Assembly: GCA_937128575.1 (NCBI GenBank)
Contig: CAKZMN010000354.1
Location: 1-16,746 of the forward strand
Direction of reading: 5' to 3'
DNA length: 16,746 nt
Source: an uncultured Alphaproteobacteria bacterium
GTDB taxonomy: Bacteria; Pseudomonadota; Alphaproteobacteria; Micavibrionales; Micavibrionaceae
Part shown: in pieces, positions 7,866 to 16,111 of the stretch
Position numbering within the stretch: the stretch's first letter is position 1
How the letters are laid out: every line of letters starts with the position of its first letter
Translations under genes and position numbers: made by a program
The notes under the pieces: model-generated
What the model was told of the DNA's origin: nothing
Database searches by the model: none
Seen by the model: only the letters and a program-made list of their open reading frames with translations

Positions 7866-8741
7866 TTAATCCGCAGCTAAAGCGCGCAAATTACCCTTGG
7901 CATAGTCGGCGATGAAGGCCATGAATTTTTCCATGTCGCCCTTTAGCTTTTTATAGTTCTTATTCTTTTTCCCTGTTTTTTCATCCATATACAGCCCCTT
8001 GTTGATTTCTAGTTGTACCGAGTGGCGTCCGGCGAGGGGGGAGGAATAGCGCTCCACGAGTTCAACGCCCTTAAACGGGTCATTGATCGCGACGTTATAG
8101 CCCATATCTTCCAAGCATTCCTTGAGCGCGCGAATAAAATCGGGGCCGCAGGTTGTGCCGTCGCGGTTGCCGAGCACGAAATCGGGCGTGATGGGTTTAT
8201 GGCCAACAAAGCCAATGGCGCGTTTGGTGGTGGCGGTGTTTGCGGGCATGGAGTGGCAGTTAATGTGCCAGCTCTGACCGAAATTATAGTGCGCTTCCTC
8301 GATGAGCTCCATTAGAGCCTGATGATAGGGGGCGTAGTATTTCTTGATGCGTTTGGCGACTTCTTCGGCGCTGAGGTCTCTGTCATATACGGGCGTGCCG
8401 GGCTTTATCAGGCGGCGAAGCAGGCCAATGCCGGAGGCGGAGCGCGGGGTTGGTTTGATCTCGCCAAACGGCCATTCGCCTTCTAATAGCATTGGATCGA
8501 TATCATCCACCGCGCGGTTTGCGTCGATGTAGCTACGTGCGAATTTGGCGCATAGGAAGGCCGCGCCGTAATCAGGTGCGTTTTCAAATATGTCATCCAC
8601 GAATTTATCTTCGGTGCGCTCCAGATCGGCTTTGGTGCAGGCATATTTGAAGTCTTTTGGGTAAAAAGACCCGCTATGGGGGGAGTCAAAAACCAGGGGC
8701 AATGCCTCTTCCGGTTTGGAAATTGATAGAATATCTTTCAT
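7866..8741 (-). CDS. N-formylglutamate amidohydrolase family protein
   Basis: A 291-residue member of the N-formylglutamate amidohydrolase (FGase) family. Motifs in order: LVFDSPHSGSFYP (16-28), the Asp-Asn pair in ARSYIDANRAVDDIDP, WHINCHSMP near 158-166 with the probable metal-binding His, the LGNRDGTTCG loop, and the C-terminal GRHSVQLEINKGLYMDE, where the Glu and nearby residues fit the family active site. In histidine degradation this family hydrolyses N-formylglutamate to glutamate and formate, but no hutU, hutH, hutI or hutF is in view, so the role may be another formyl- or amide-amino-acid. Many alphaproteobacteria carry such stand-alone paralogues, hence no gene symbol. It diverges from serS across 77 bases. 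Confidence 0.88.
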   Translation of the reverse strand: MKDILSISKPEEALPLVFDSPHSGSFYPKDFKYACTKADLERTEDKFVDDIFENAPDYGAAFLCAKFARSYIDANRAVDDIDPMLLEGEWPFGEIKPTPRSASGIGLLRRLIKPGTPVYDRDLSAEEVAKRIKKYYAPYHQALMELIEEAHYNFGQSWHINCHSMPANTATTKRAIGFVGHKPITPDFVLGNRDGTTCGPDFIRALKECLEDMGYNVAINDPFKGVELVERYSSPLAGRHSVQLEINKGLYMDEKTGKKNKNYKKLKGDMEKFMAFIADYAKGNLRALAAD

Positions 8742-8785
8742 TGAATGCTTGTTATCCGTTGATCAGCCGATTAATACCTAATAAC

Positions 8786-8815
8786 CATATAGAGTAATAA
8801 ACAACCAAAGGTCAA
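8786..8815 (-). promoter_or_regulatory. Candidate sigma70 promoter for the amidohydrolase gene
   Basis: On the minus strand TTGACC (8815-8810, 5 of 6) is followed after 18 bases by TATATG (8791-8786, 4 of 6). A start near 8779 would give a leader of about 38 bases to ATG 8741. The -35 overlaps the serS ribosome binding region on the other strand. A weaker plus-strand candidate for serS is TTGTTA (8749-8754) with TAATAC (8772-8777), 17 bases apart. Confidence 0.4.
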
Positions 8816-8818
8816 AAC

Positions 8819-10126
8819 ATGTTTGATATTCGTGCCATTCGCGAGAACCCGGAATATTTCGATAAGGGCTGGGCTAGACGAGGGCTGTCTGCGCAGACGG
8901 GCTCTATTTTGAAAATGGATGAGGAGCGCCGCGGCGTTCAGACGCAGCTGCAGGAATTGCAGGCGAAGCGCAATGAAGAATCAAAAAAGATTGGTGAGAT
9001 CAAGAAGGCCGGCGGTGATGCCCAAGGGGCAATGGACGCGGTTGCGGCGCTTAAAAACGAGATGGGTGAATTGGAAGAGCGCGAGCGCACATTATATGAA
9101 AGCATTAGCCAGCACATGGCGGCGCTGCCGAATATTATGGCGGATGATGTGCCGGACGGGGCAGATGAAGACGAGAATGTCGAGCTGCGGACGTGGGGCG
9201 AGATTAAGCACAAAAGCGGGCCGGACCATGTTGAGATTGGTGAAGCGCTGGGGATGATGGATTTTGAAACGGCGGCGAAGATGTCTGGCGCGCGGTTTAC
9301 ATTATTAACGGGCGGTATTGCGCGGCTTGAGAGAGCCTTGGCGCAATTTTTCCTTGATACGCATACGGCGGAGCATGGGTTTATGGAGGTTTCACCGCCG
9401 CTGCTTGTGCGTGATAATGCGCTGTTTGGCACGGGGCAATTGCCGAAATTTGCGGAGGATTTATTCCGCATTCCGGAGAGCTCAGTCACGCTGGAGAATA
9501 AGGTTGAGGCTAGCCATTGGTTGATCCCGACATCGGAAGTGCCGCTGACGAATATTGTGGCGGATAGCATTTTGAGCGAAGAAGAATTGGGCAAGCGCTT
9601 TACCGCGTTCACGCCGTGCTTCCGTTCAGAGGCGGGCAGCGCGGGGCGCGATACGCGCGGCATGTTGCGTCAGCACCAATTTTACAAGGTGGAGATGGTG
9701 AGTATCACCAAACCCGAAGATAGCGCGGCGGAGCATGAGTTTATGACGAGTTGCGCCGAGGCGGTTTTGAAGAAGTTGGAAATTCCATTCCGCACAGTGA
9801 TGCTGTGTAGTGGCGATACAGGATTTGGCGCAACCAAGACGCATGATATTGAAGCGTGGCTTCCGGGGCAGGAGACGTACCGCGAGATTTCATCAGTTTC
9901 AAATTGCGGTGATTTCCAGGCGCGGCGCATGAATGCCAGATTTAAGCGCACAGGCGAAAAGCAAACCACATTTGTTCATACATTGAACGGATCGGGCGTG
10001 GCCGTTGGCCGCGCGCTTATCGCGGTGATTGAGAATTATTATGATCCAACCGATGGCGGCGTGTTTGTGCCGGATGTTTTGAAACCCTATATGGGCGGGC
10101 TTGAGAAGGTTCTTAAGGCGGCCTAA
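8819..10126 (+). CDS. serS: Serine--tRNA ligase
   Basis: Class II aminoacyl-tRNA synthetase that charges tRNA-Ser (and tRNA-Sec where present) with serine in the cytoplasm. At 435 residues it has normal length. Residues about 1-110 form the antiparallel coiled-coil arm that grips the tRNA variable arm, rich in Glu, Lys, Arg and Gln. The catalytic domain shows the serine-pocket strand [11 protein letters not shown] (235-245), motif 2 ([18 protein letters not shown], 268-285), [16 protein letters not shown] (355-370) and motif 3 ([17 protein letters not shown], 391-407). The start ATG is supported by AAAGG upstream and the family's opening [12 protein letters not shown]. It ends on a TAA that overlaps the stop of the convergent orphan gene. 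In many alphaproteobacteria serS sits upstream of surE, pcm, nlpD and yajC; here surE is not found. Confidence 0.98.
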   Translation: MFDIRAIRENPEYFDKGWARRGLSAQTGSILKMDEERRGVQTQLQELQAKRNEESKKIGEIKKAGGDAQGAMDAVAALKNEMGELEERERTLYESISQHMAALPNIMADDVPDGADEDENVELRTWGEIKHKSGPDHVEIGEALGMMDFETAAKMSGARFTLLTGGIARLERALAQFFLDTHTAEHGFMEVSPPLLVRDNALFGTGQLPKFAEDLFRIPESSVTLENKVEASHWLIPTSEVPLTNIVADSILSEEELGKRFTAFTPCFRSEAGSAGRDTRGMLRQHQFYKVEMVSITKPEDSAAEHEFMTSCAEAVLKKLEIPFRTVMLCSGDTGFGATKTHDIEAWLPGQETYREISSVSNCGDFQARRMNARFKRTGEKQTTFVHTLNGSGVAVGRALIAVIENYYDPTDGGVFVPDVLKPYMGGLEKVLKAA

Positions 10127-10746
10127 TTACTTCTTGTTGGGACGTTGTAGTGACTACCTGGCGCATCTTCCAAGTGTAGGTTTTTGTAACAATAGATCGC
10201 GGTGTCACTCATTTTTAAATTTTGTTTGATGTTGAATTCATAAGTTGTCCATAGATTATCTTTCAATTCACTGAAATGTGCTTGGTTGATGTCAGAAGTT
10301 TTAACCTCTTTGTAAAACGCTTTTGATGCGCTTTGAAAATCTTTGATGAGTGATATATGTTCATCAAAGCTTTTTATTAACTGTTTATCATGTCCTGTAT
10401 GTGGCACTTTTTCTAACTTATTTAAGTGACGGGCCGCGAGACGGAAGTTTGCGGAAGTTGCTAATACTATTGCATGGCTCTCTTCCAGTTCCCATGCTTC
10501 TTCAGTGAGGCTAAGCTCGCCATGTCGCTGATTATCTTTGCTGCCGATGTGTCGGGACAAGGTGTGATTTATTTTACCGATGGCTGCTTCTAAAAATCCT
10601 TTGTTCAAAGATAGGGCGGCCTTGTGCGGGAAATCTGCAGGTGCATAATGATCGTGCTTTAGAACATGCTGTTGTAAAATATATTCTAGTTTTTGTGCTA
10701 AACTTTGCGTCGCATTTTTTGATGGTGTGTAAAGAAAATCGTTCAT
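10123..10746 (-). CDS. Hypothetical protein, helical, no family recognised
   Basis: An open frame of 207 residues (213 if ATG 10764 is used). I prefer ATG 10746 because AGG lies seven bases upstream, whereas 10764 has no ribosome binding site. The product looks soluble and mostly alpha-helical, rich in Lys, His and Gln, without a signal peptide, membrane span or known motif. A middle segment ([19 protein letters not shown]) and the regularly charged helices around [18 protein letters not shown] suggest a helical bundle. The frame has many AT-ending codons, unlike serS, suggesting recent acquisition or relaxed selection. Its TAG stop (10123-10125) overlaps the serS TAA in the four bases CTAA. 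I cannot assign a function. Confidence 0.6.
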   Translation of the reverse strand: MNDFLYTPSKNATQSLAQKLEYILQQHVLKHDHYAPADFPHKAALSLNKGFLEAAIGKINHTLSRHIGSKDNQRHGELSLTEEAWELEESHAIVLATSANFRLAARHLNKLEKVPHTGHDKQLIKSFDEHISLIKDFQSASKAFYKEVKTSDINQAHFSELKDNLWTTYEFNIKQNLKMSDTAIYCYKNLHLEDAPGSHYNVPTRSN

Positions 10747-10855
10747 CGTATCGCCTGAATTCATAATTGTAATTCTTGCTGTTTAGAGCTAATCACAGCA
10801 TTTTTCGTTTTAACTTTACATATTTATAGGTGTTGTTGCCTGATTTGTCAAAAAT

Positions 10856-10884
10856 TTGTTTGTGAAAACCCGCTGGGGTATTAG
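10856..10884 (+). promoter_or_regulatory. Candidate promoter for the DUF4153 operon
   Basis: TTGTTT (10856-10861) and TATTAG (10879-10884) are 17 bases apart in a 160-base AT-rich divergent gap. Transcription would start near 10891, about 42 bases before ATG 10933, and could serve the packed block that follows. The match is moderate: 3 of 6 and 4 of 6. Confidence 0.33.
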
Positions 10885-10932
10885 GCTAGGGTTTCATATA
10901 TAGATTTTCACATCTTTATTCAGGTGACCCGC

Positions 10933-12762
10933 ATGAGCGTTCTTAAAAAAATACTTCCGATTGATGAGCTTTTGAAAACAATGCGGCGCTTTCCGATATC
11001 GGCGCTGTGCAGTATTGCGCTGTTTATTTTTGCGGCGCTGAATATTCATGGCGCGCTTGATTGGGGGGATGAGGTGACGGGGCGCATTGTTACCGCGCTG
11101 GTTTACGGGTTTTTCTGGTTTGGTTTTGCGCAGTTGGTGACGGAGGGGCGGGCCTTAGGCGCGCTTTACGCGGCCATTTTGCGCTATGGCGTGTTTGCTA
11201 TCTTGCTGGCGTTTGTGGTGTTTAGCAGCGGTTTTACCTTTATCTGGATGTTGTCGCTTTTGGCGCCCGCGCTGCTTTTGGGGATATCAGTTGGGCCATA
11301 TTTAAACAGCCGCGATAATTTATCATTTTGGTTTTATAACCGCCAAGTGTGGCAGGGCGCGGCGATTTCTATTCTTGCTGGCTTGCTGTGGGGCGGGGGG
11401 ATATCTGCGGCGCTGGGCGCGATTGATTATTTGTTTGGCGTGGATGTTGATGGCGATTTTTACAGCGATGTTTGGATGTTTGCCATGGTCGTTTTTGCGC
11501 CGCTCTACGCGCTGTCTTGGGTGCCGGAAGAATTTAAATATACCGAGGCCGACTGTCATGCGCCCGCGCAATTATCGTTTTTGTTGAATTGGGTTTTGGC
11601 GCCGCTGGTCGTGATTTATATGCTTATTTTATATGCGTATTTCATCAAGATCGCGTTTGCGTGGGAACTGCCGCGGGGGCAGCTTTCCTATATGGTGACG
11701 GCGTTTGGCGGGGTTGGTGTTTTGACGTATTTGGCGGGGTGGCCGCTGCGTGAAAATGGTGGTTCGCTTTTGCGGCTGGTTTATAAGTTGTTTTTTCCAG
11801 CGCTGTTTATTCCGGTGGCGATGCAGGCCATGTCGATTTATTTGCGCCTTGAGCAATATGGCGTGACGGAGCAGCGTTATCTGATTGCGCTGTCGACAGT
11901 TTGGTTTGCGGGGCTTGCGGTGGCGTACACGTTTAGAAAGCCGGCGCTTAAATATATTACAGGGTCGCTAGGCATTATGATGGTGTTTGCTGCGTTGGGG
12001 CCATTAAGCGCGCCAAATATTTCGGAGCGTAGCCAGTTTGGGCGATTGAAGGCGTCGCTGGTCCAGCATAAAATCTTGGTTGAGGGGCAAATTCAAGAAG
12101 CGCCAGAGGCGTTGCCGTTTGAGGTGCGTAAGAGCATAAGTTCGCAGCTTGATTTCCTGCGCGATCGGAAAAAATTGGAACGTGTTAATGCTTGGCTGCC
12201 TGAGGAAGTTTCTGAGGAAGAGGATGTGAAGGGCGAGGTGGATAGTTCGTTTGAGGGGCAGACATCAATCTATGACATCACAAAATTGATGGGGTTTGAG
12301 TTTGTCAGCCATTATCAGGATGAGCAGAATGCGCGCTCCAAAAGAGTTAATCTGCGCGGGGAAAATAATAACGCTGATGCGCAGCGCGTTGAAGGATTTA
12401 AATACTTGCTCAATAACCGCTATGTGAACGCAGGCCTTAAAGATAAAAATGGCGAGCCGAAGGCTTGGGAAAAGTCTTGGGACGCGGAGCCGAAGATTAC
12501 CGCGCGATTTGAAGCGGGTGTCTTGAGCATTATTGTTGGGGGCCGTGCGCCGGTGGAGTTTGATGTTCAAAAATTTGCAATCGATGAAGCAGCAAAGGAT
12601 CCAAGTCGTCAGGCGCGTGAGATGATGATTGATAAATCAAGCCGCGGGGTGCGGGTTAAGGTTACCTTTAACAACATTGCCTTATTAAACGAGGTGGATG
12701 AGCCAGAGCCGGCAGAGTACAAATTACAAAATTTCAGTTTTAGGGCGCTAGTGGATTATTGA
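10933..12762 (+). CDS. DUF4153 domain membrane protein
   Basis: Polytopic inner-membrane protein of 609 residues from the DUF4153 family; function unknown. Residues about 20-360 hold roughly nine or ten hydrophobic helices. The family-like stretch around 145-200 includes SILAGLLWGGGISAALGAID and SDVWMFAMVVFAPLYALSWV. From about 365 to the end is a hydrophilic, charged region: an acidic linker (PEEVSEEEDVKGEVDSSFEG, 423-442) and a beta-rich C-terminal part with repeated valine/phenylalanine strands (FEAGVLSIIVGG, GVRVKVTFNNI). A GTG at 10924 is in frame, but ATG 10933 fits better because AGGTGA lies five bases upstream. The stop is only four bases before the pcm start, so the two are almost certainly co-transcribed. 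It may occupy the place of surE in the usual serS-surE-pcm order. Confidence 0.85.
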   Translation: MSVLKKILPIDELLKTMRRFPISALCSIALFIFAALNIHGALDWGDEVTGRIVTALVYGFFWFGFAQLVTEGRALGALYAAILRYGVFAILLAFVVFSSGFTFIWMLSLLAPALLLGISVGPYLNSRDNLSFWFYNRQVWQGAAISILAGLLWGGGISAALGAIDYLFGVDVDGDFYSDVWMFAMVVFAPLYALSWVPEEFKYTEADCHAPAQLSFLLNWVLAPLVVIYMLILYAYFIKIAFAWELPRGQLSYMVTAFGGVGVLTYLAGWPLRENGGSLLRLVYKLFFPALFIPVAMQAMSIYLRLEQYGVTEQRYLIALSTVWFAGLAVAYTFRKPALKYITGSLGIMMVFAALGPLSAPNISERSQFGRLKASLVQHKILVEGQIQEAPEALPFEVRKSISSQLDFLRDRKKLERVNAWLPEEVSEEEDVKGEVDSSFEGQTSIYDITKLMGFEFVSHYQDEQNARSKRVNLRGENNNADAQRVEGFKYLLNNRYVNAGLKDKNGEPKAWEKSWDAEPKITARFEAGVLSIIVGGRAPVEFDVQKFAIDEAAKDPSRQAREMMIDKSSRGVRVKVTFNNIALLNEVDEPEPAEYKLQNFSFRALVDY

Positions 12763-12766
12763 GAGT

Positions 12767-13450
12767 ATGAACACACAAGAGATTAATAAGCGTATTCGCT
12801 TGGTTATGGATTTGCGGCATAAGGGCATTACGGACATGAATGTCTTGGGCGCGATGGAGCGCGTGCCGCGTGATTATTTTGTACCCGCCGCGGTGAAGGA
12901 TCAGGCGTGGGACGATATGGCGCTGCCGATTGGGCGGGGGCAAACGATTTCCCAGCCGCTGGTGGTGGCGATGATGACGCAGGCGCTGGAGCTGTCCGAT
13001 ATGGATAAGGTGCTGGAGATTGGTACGGGGTGTGGTTATCAGACCGCGGTGCTGTCGCATTTATGTCGCCGGATTTACACGATTGAACGCCATAAACCAT
13101 TGCAGGTCGCGGCGCAAACGCGGCTGGAGGAGCTGAAGCTGCGCAATGTTACGGCGCTGGCGGCGGATGGGATGAAGGGCTGGCCGACTATGCATGGCAT
13201 TGATCAGGCGCCGTTTGATAAAATTATCGTAACAGCCGCGGCGCGCAACAACCCGCCGCAGAAGTTGATTGATCAGCTTAAAATTGGCGGCAAGATGATT
13301 ATCCCCGTGGGCGGCGAAGATGGGCAGGTTTTGAAGCTGTATAAAAAAGACAGCGTTGAAACGACCTCGGTCAAGGATGTGATGCCGGTTCGGTTTGTGC
13401 CACTACTTCCCGATATTGCGCCTGATGACATGAGCGAAGATGTCGCGTAA
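12767..13450 (+). CDS. pcm: Protein-L-isoaspartate O-methyltransferase
   Basis: Repairs damaged proteins by methylating L-isoaspartyl residues with S-adenosylmethionine, in the cytoplasm. The 227-residue protein shows the substrate-side loop GRGQTISQP (56-64), the SAM-binding motif LEIGTGCGYQTAVLS (83-97), the acidic ribose ligand in YTIERHKPL, the strand FDKIIVTAAARNNPP and IIPVGG near 180-185. Length matches bacterial PCMT. The start ATG lies four bases after the DUF4153 stop with GAGAG overlapping that stop, implying translational coupling. The end overlaps the next gene by about 11 bases if the lipoprotein starts at 13440. The placement immediately before an nlpD-like gene is the classic bacterial arrangement and supports both calls. 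Confidence 0.96.
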   Translation: MNTQEINKRIRLVMDLRHKGITDMNVLGAMERVPRDYFVPAAVKDQAWDDMALPIGRGQTISQPLVVAMMTQALELSDMDKVLEIGTGCGYQTAVLSHLCRRIYTIERHKPLQVAAQTRLEELKLRNVTALAADGMKGWPTMHGIDQAPFDKIIVTAAARNNPPQKLIDQLKIGGKMIIPVGGEDGQVLKLYKKDSVETTSVKDVMPVRFVPLLPDIAPDDMSEDVA

Positions 13451-14432
13451 ACTCATCTTCATGAAAAAGCTATTCCTGCTTTCCTTATCTATAGTTTTGA
13501 TGTCGAGTTGTTTGGGGCCGCAAAGGCGCGCCCCGGCGACGCATTATGGCACGGGCGAGGGCGCGGGGAGCGCGGGGGCGCATACGGTTGTGCCGGGCGA
13601 TACGCTTTGGAGCATTTCACAGAGATATAATATCGCGCTGCAGGACATTGCGGTGACAAACAGATTAAGCGCGCCGTTTTATTTGAATGAGGGGCAGCGA
13701 CTGGAATTGCCGCCGCCGCAACAATATCGCGTGCGCAGGGGTGATACGCTTTATTCTATCTCTCGCATGTTTGAGGTCAGCACTTCACAAATTGCGCAGC
13801 AGAATAATTTGAATGCGCCTTATATTTTGCAAGCCGGACAGACATTGAAGATGCCGTCAGTGACGCGCAAGACCTCCACCGCGATTAGTGGGCGGGCGAC
13901 CCCGCCGGAGAAAAAGCCCGTTGAGATTGTTGCGCGCCCGAACGAGAAGCCTGCGGCGACGCCAGTGAAGCCGGGTGAAAAACCGCCAGTGCAGGTGGCC
14001 AAGGCCAAGCCCGCACCCAAATCAAAGATCACGACCAAAACGCCCAAGCGTTCCTCCAGCAAATTCTTGAAACCCGTTGAGGGGAAAATTATTTCGTCCT
14101 ATGGGGGTAAGAAGAACGGCCTGCATAATGATGGAATTAACATCAAAGCGCCGAAGGGTACGGCGGTGCGGGCGGCGGAAAACGGCGTGGTTGTTTATGC
14201 AGGCAGCGAGCTTAAGGGCTCTGGGAATTTGGTGCTGGTGCGGCATTCAGATCGCTGGATGAGCGCGTATGCGCATATGGATAAGATATTGATTAAGCGC
14301 GGCGCAACGTTAAAGCGCGGGCAGACATTAGGCACGGTGGGGTCAACCGGATCGGTAGATACGCCGCAGTTGCATTTTGAGATTAGGCGCGGCACGGAAG
14401 CCCTTAATCCTAAACGATATTTAGGTGGTTAG
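13440..14432 (+). CDS. nlpD: LysM/LytM (M23) lipoprotein, NlpD-like, degenerate active site
   Basis: Predicted outer-membrane or periplasmic lipoprotein of 330 residues. An N-terminal signal with a hydrophobic core (LFLLSLSIVL) ends at a lipobox-like MSSC (Cys24). Two LysM peptidoglycan-binding repeats follow (about 48-91 and 96-139, each opening with xVxxGDTLxSIS). A proline/lysine-rich linker runs to about 205, then an M23 LytM domain to the end. The zinc site is incomplete: the canonical HxGxD reads N-D-G-I-N (230-234) and the final HxH reads Q-L-H (310-312), while AYAH (His279) is kept. E. coli NlpD is likewise non-catalytic and activates the amidase AmiC, so an activator role in cell separation is the best inference. 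The start may instead be ATG 13461 (MKKLFLL), which has no ribosome binding site; 13440 has a weak GAG upstream. Confidence 0.9.
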   Translation: MSRKLIFMKKLFLLSLSIVLMSSCLGPQRRAPATHYGTGEGAGSAGAHTVVPGDTLWSISQRYNIALQDIAVTNRLSAPFYLNEGQRLELPPPQQYRVRRGDTLYSISRMFEVSTSQIAQQNNLNAPYILQAGQTLKMPSVTRKTSTAISGRATPPEKKPVEIVARPNEKPAATPVKPGEKPPVQVAKAKPAPKSKITTKTPKRSSSKFLKPVEGKIISSYGGKKNGLHNDGINIKAPKGTAVRAAENGVVVYAGSELKGSGNLVLVRHSDRWMSAYAHMDKILIKRGATLKRGQTLGTVGSTGSVDTPQLHFEIRRGTEALNPKRYLGG

Positions 14433-14435
14433 GCG

Positions 14436-15491
14436 ATGAGTGTGTCGCTTTTTGATTTTTTGTTTCAGACACAAAATGCGTTGGCGCAAGTGATGCTGGT
14501 TGTTGTTGGTTTGGTGTTTTTCGCCATTGGCGCCGCCCTTATTTATGATCATTACCGATGGCTTAGGCAGGCGAAGAAAGTGCGGGCCACTGTTGTTGGT
14601 TTGCGCGTGGATGATTCAGACGAATCCGCAATATATTATCCGGTGATTGAATATCCTGGGCCAAAGGGGCAGCCCATTCAGGCGGAGTCGGATAGTGGTT
14701 CATCTAGCTATATTAGCAAGGTGCCGGGGACGATGATTACGGCCTATATTATGCCAGACAAGCCAGAGGTCTTTCGATTGCCGGGACGTTTGTTTTTGAT
14801 CCTTGGTTTTTTCCTATCTGCGGGAGGTGTAGGTCTGTGCGGCGTTGCTGTAGTTACGATGAGCGTGACGATATACACGCCGATTGTTGCGTTGATTTTT
14901 TGTATTTGGGCGGCGCTGAATTTTCGAAAGCACGTCAAGCGTGGCGAGAAGCGCGAAGGCGTGGAAGCGTTCAAGGCGCGCAGAAAAAAGAAGTTTGCGG
15001 ACAAGCGTGGAGGTTTAAAAATGTTGGACCGCGCGGGACATAGTAAAATTCAAAAAAAGCATGATGCGGCCTTCAGGAAGTGGTTGTGGCTTTGGTGGTT
15101 GATTGCGCTGGGGACGATTGGTGCGGGGGTTTGGGCGTTTAATGATATGCGCCACACATTGGCGGTTGGCATTCATGCGCAGGGCGAAATTGTCGGCATG
15201 GAGGTCGATAGGGACTCTGACAGTACGAGTTATTACCCGATTGTGCGGTTTTATAATAAGGATGGCTTGTCGCTGAAGTTTAAAGATAATGTGGGCAGTA
15301 ATCCACCATCCTACCGGGTTGGTGATGAGGTTGATGTTATTTATATGCCGGAGGATTCCCGTGATGCGATGATTGATCGTGGTGTTTGGAACTGGGTTTT
15401 GGCGGGTGCGTTGTTCGTGTTTGGCGCGCTGATGTTGTTTGGTTTATTGTCACAAAGTCGCCGCGTTAATCGCCGGTTGATGCGTAAGTAG
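14436..15491 (+). CDS. Membrane protein with two DUF3592 domains
   Basis: A 351-residue inner-membrane protein built from an internal duplication. Each half has a hydrophobic helix, then a beta-rich soluble module of about 70 residues, then further helices. The modules lie at about 47-116 and 247-314 and share YYPVIEY versus YYPIVRF and AYIMPDKP versus VIYMPEDS, with a Ser/Asp-rich loop before each. This is the DUF3592 pattern, of unknown biochemical role. Hydrophobic segments are near 17-37, 119-140, 143-162, 216-235 and 318-339. A very basic stretch (165-210, KRGEKREG and RRKKKFADKR) links the halves, probably cytoplasmic. The start is three bases after the nlpD stop with AGGTGG about nine bases upstream, so it is in the same operon. 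It does not belong to the usual nlpD-yajC core. Confidence 0.8.
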   Translation: MSVSLFDFLFQTQNALAQVMLVVVGLVFFAIGAALIYDHYRWLRQAKKVRATVVGLRVDDSDESAIYYPVIEYPGPKGQPIQAESDSGSSSYISKVPGTMITAYIMPDKPEVFRLPGRLFLILGFFLSAGGVGLCGVAVVTMSVTIYTPIVALIFCIWAALNFRKHVKRGEKREGVEAFKARRKKKFADKRGGLKMLDRAGHSKIQKKHDAAFRKWLWLWWLIALGTIGAGVWAFNDMRHTLAVGIHAQGEIVGMEVDRDSDSTSYYPIVRFYNKDGLSLKFKDNVGSNPPSYRVGDEVDVIYMPEDSRDAMIDRGVWNWVLAGALFVFGALMLFGLLSQSRRVNRRLMRK

Positions 15492-15517
15492 ATATGATTT
15501 TAGTGAAGGAGCGTTAT

Positions 15518-16111
15518 ATGCGGTTTGTTCGTTGTTTTGTGTTTTTATTGGCCCTTACTTTTGTTGGGAGCGCGGCCAATGCTCAAGAAACGCCATATAT
15601 GCCGGAGGTGGATTGGACGATGCAGCAGCGCATTGAGGATGGCGCGCGTAAGGCGGAGGCCTGCGGCGAGATTGTGCCCGACGCGAATGATCCAGAGGCG
15701 CGCCGCCAATGGCGATATTGCGCGCATACCTGCAGGTTGCTTGCGCCACTGAACAGGGATTTCATCAAAAGCGGTTTCACCAAGGCGCAGGCCGCGATTA
15801 ATGTGAAGAAGCATGTTGATCGATGTGAGGCGGCGTATCACGGCGTGATGGCGCCCAAGGTTGAGGAGCCTTCTGAAGAAGAGGCGAGCGCCACCAGCGC
15901 CGCAGACAATAATGGAATTAAGGCGTTGAATAATGCCGCTCATCAAGAGAGCGTGGATGGGCTTTATAGCTCATGCACGGCGAAGGATTATCATAGTGCG
16001 CAGTTGTGTAAATGTGCGACCAATTTGGCGGTGGACAAGATTAATAACGGGGAACATGAGGGCGTGACCTCGGCCCTGCGTGCGATTGTGTATCAGCGGT
16101 GTTTTGATTAG
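15518..16111 (+). CDS. Secreted eight-cysteine protein of unknown function
   Basis: A 197-residue precursor. Residues 1-22 are a Sec signal peptide (positive start, hydrophobic FVFLLALTFVG, cleavage after ANA). The mature part contains eight cysteines at 49, 68, 72, 103, 153, 164, 166 and 195, an even number compatible with four disulfides in the periplasm. They fall into two groups of four separated by an acidic, Ala/Ser-rich linker (about 112-140), and each group has one cysteine, a close pair, then a distant fourth. No known family was recognised. ATG 15518 is chosen over ATG 15494 because AAGGAG sits six bases upstream and the signal peptide then starts correctly. It follows the DUF3592 gene by 26 bases and probably ends that operon; its TAG overlaps the convergent orphan's stop. 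Confidence 0.75.
   Translation: MRFVRCFVFLLALTFVGSAANAQETPYMPEVDWTMQQRIEDGARKAEACGEIVPDANDPEARRQWRYCAHTCRLLAPLNRDFIKSGFTKAQAAINVKKHVDRCEAAYHGVMAPKVEEPSEEEASATSAADNNGIKALNNAAHQESVDGLYSSCTAKDYHSAQLCKCATNLAVDKINNGEHEGVTSALRAIVYQRCFD

Noticed and set aside
8938..9663. 241-codon open frame on the minus strand
   Set aside because: It lies antisense within serS, whose full set of class II motifs is intact; the product is low-complexity Ser/Ala-rich and has no family features.
15545..15946. 133-codon minus-strand open frame
   Set aside because: Antisense to the eight-cysteine gene, which has a signal peptide and strong ribosome binding site; the shadow frame has neither.
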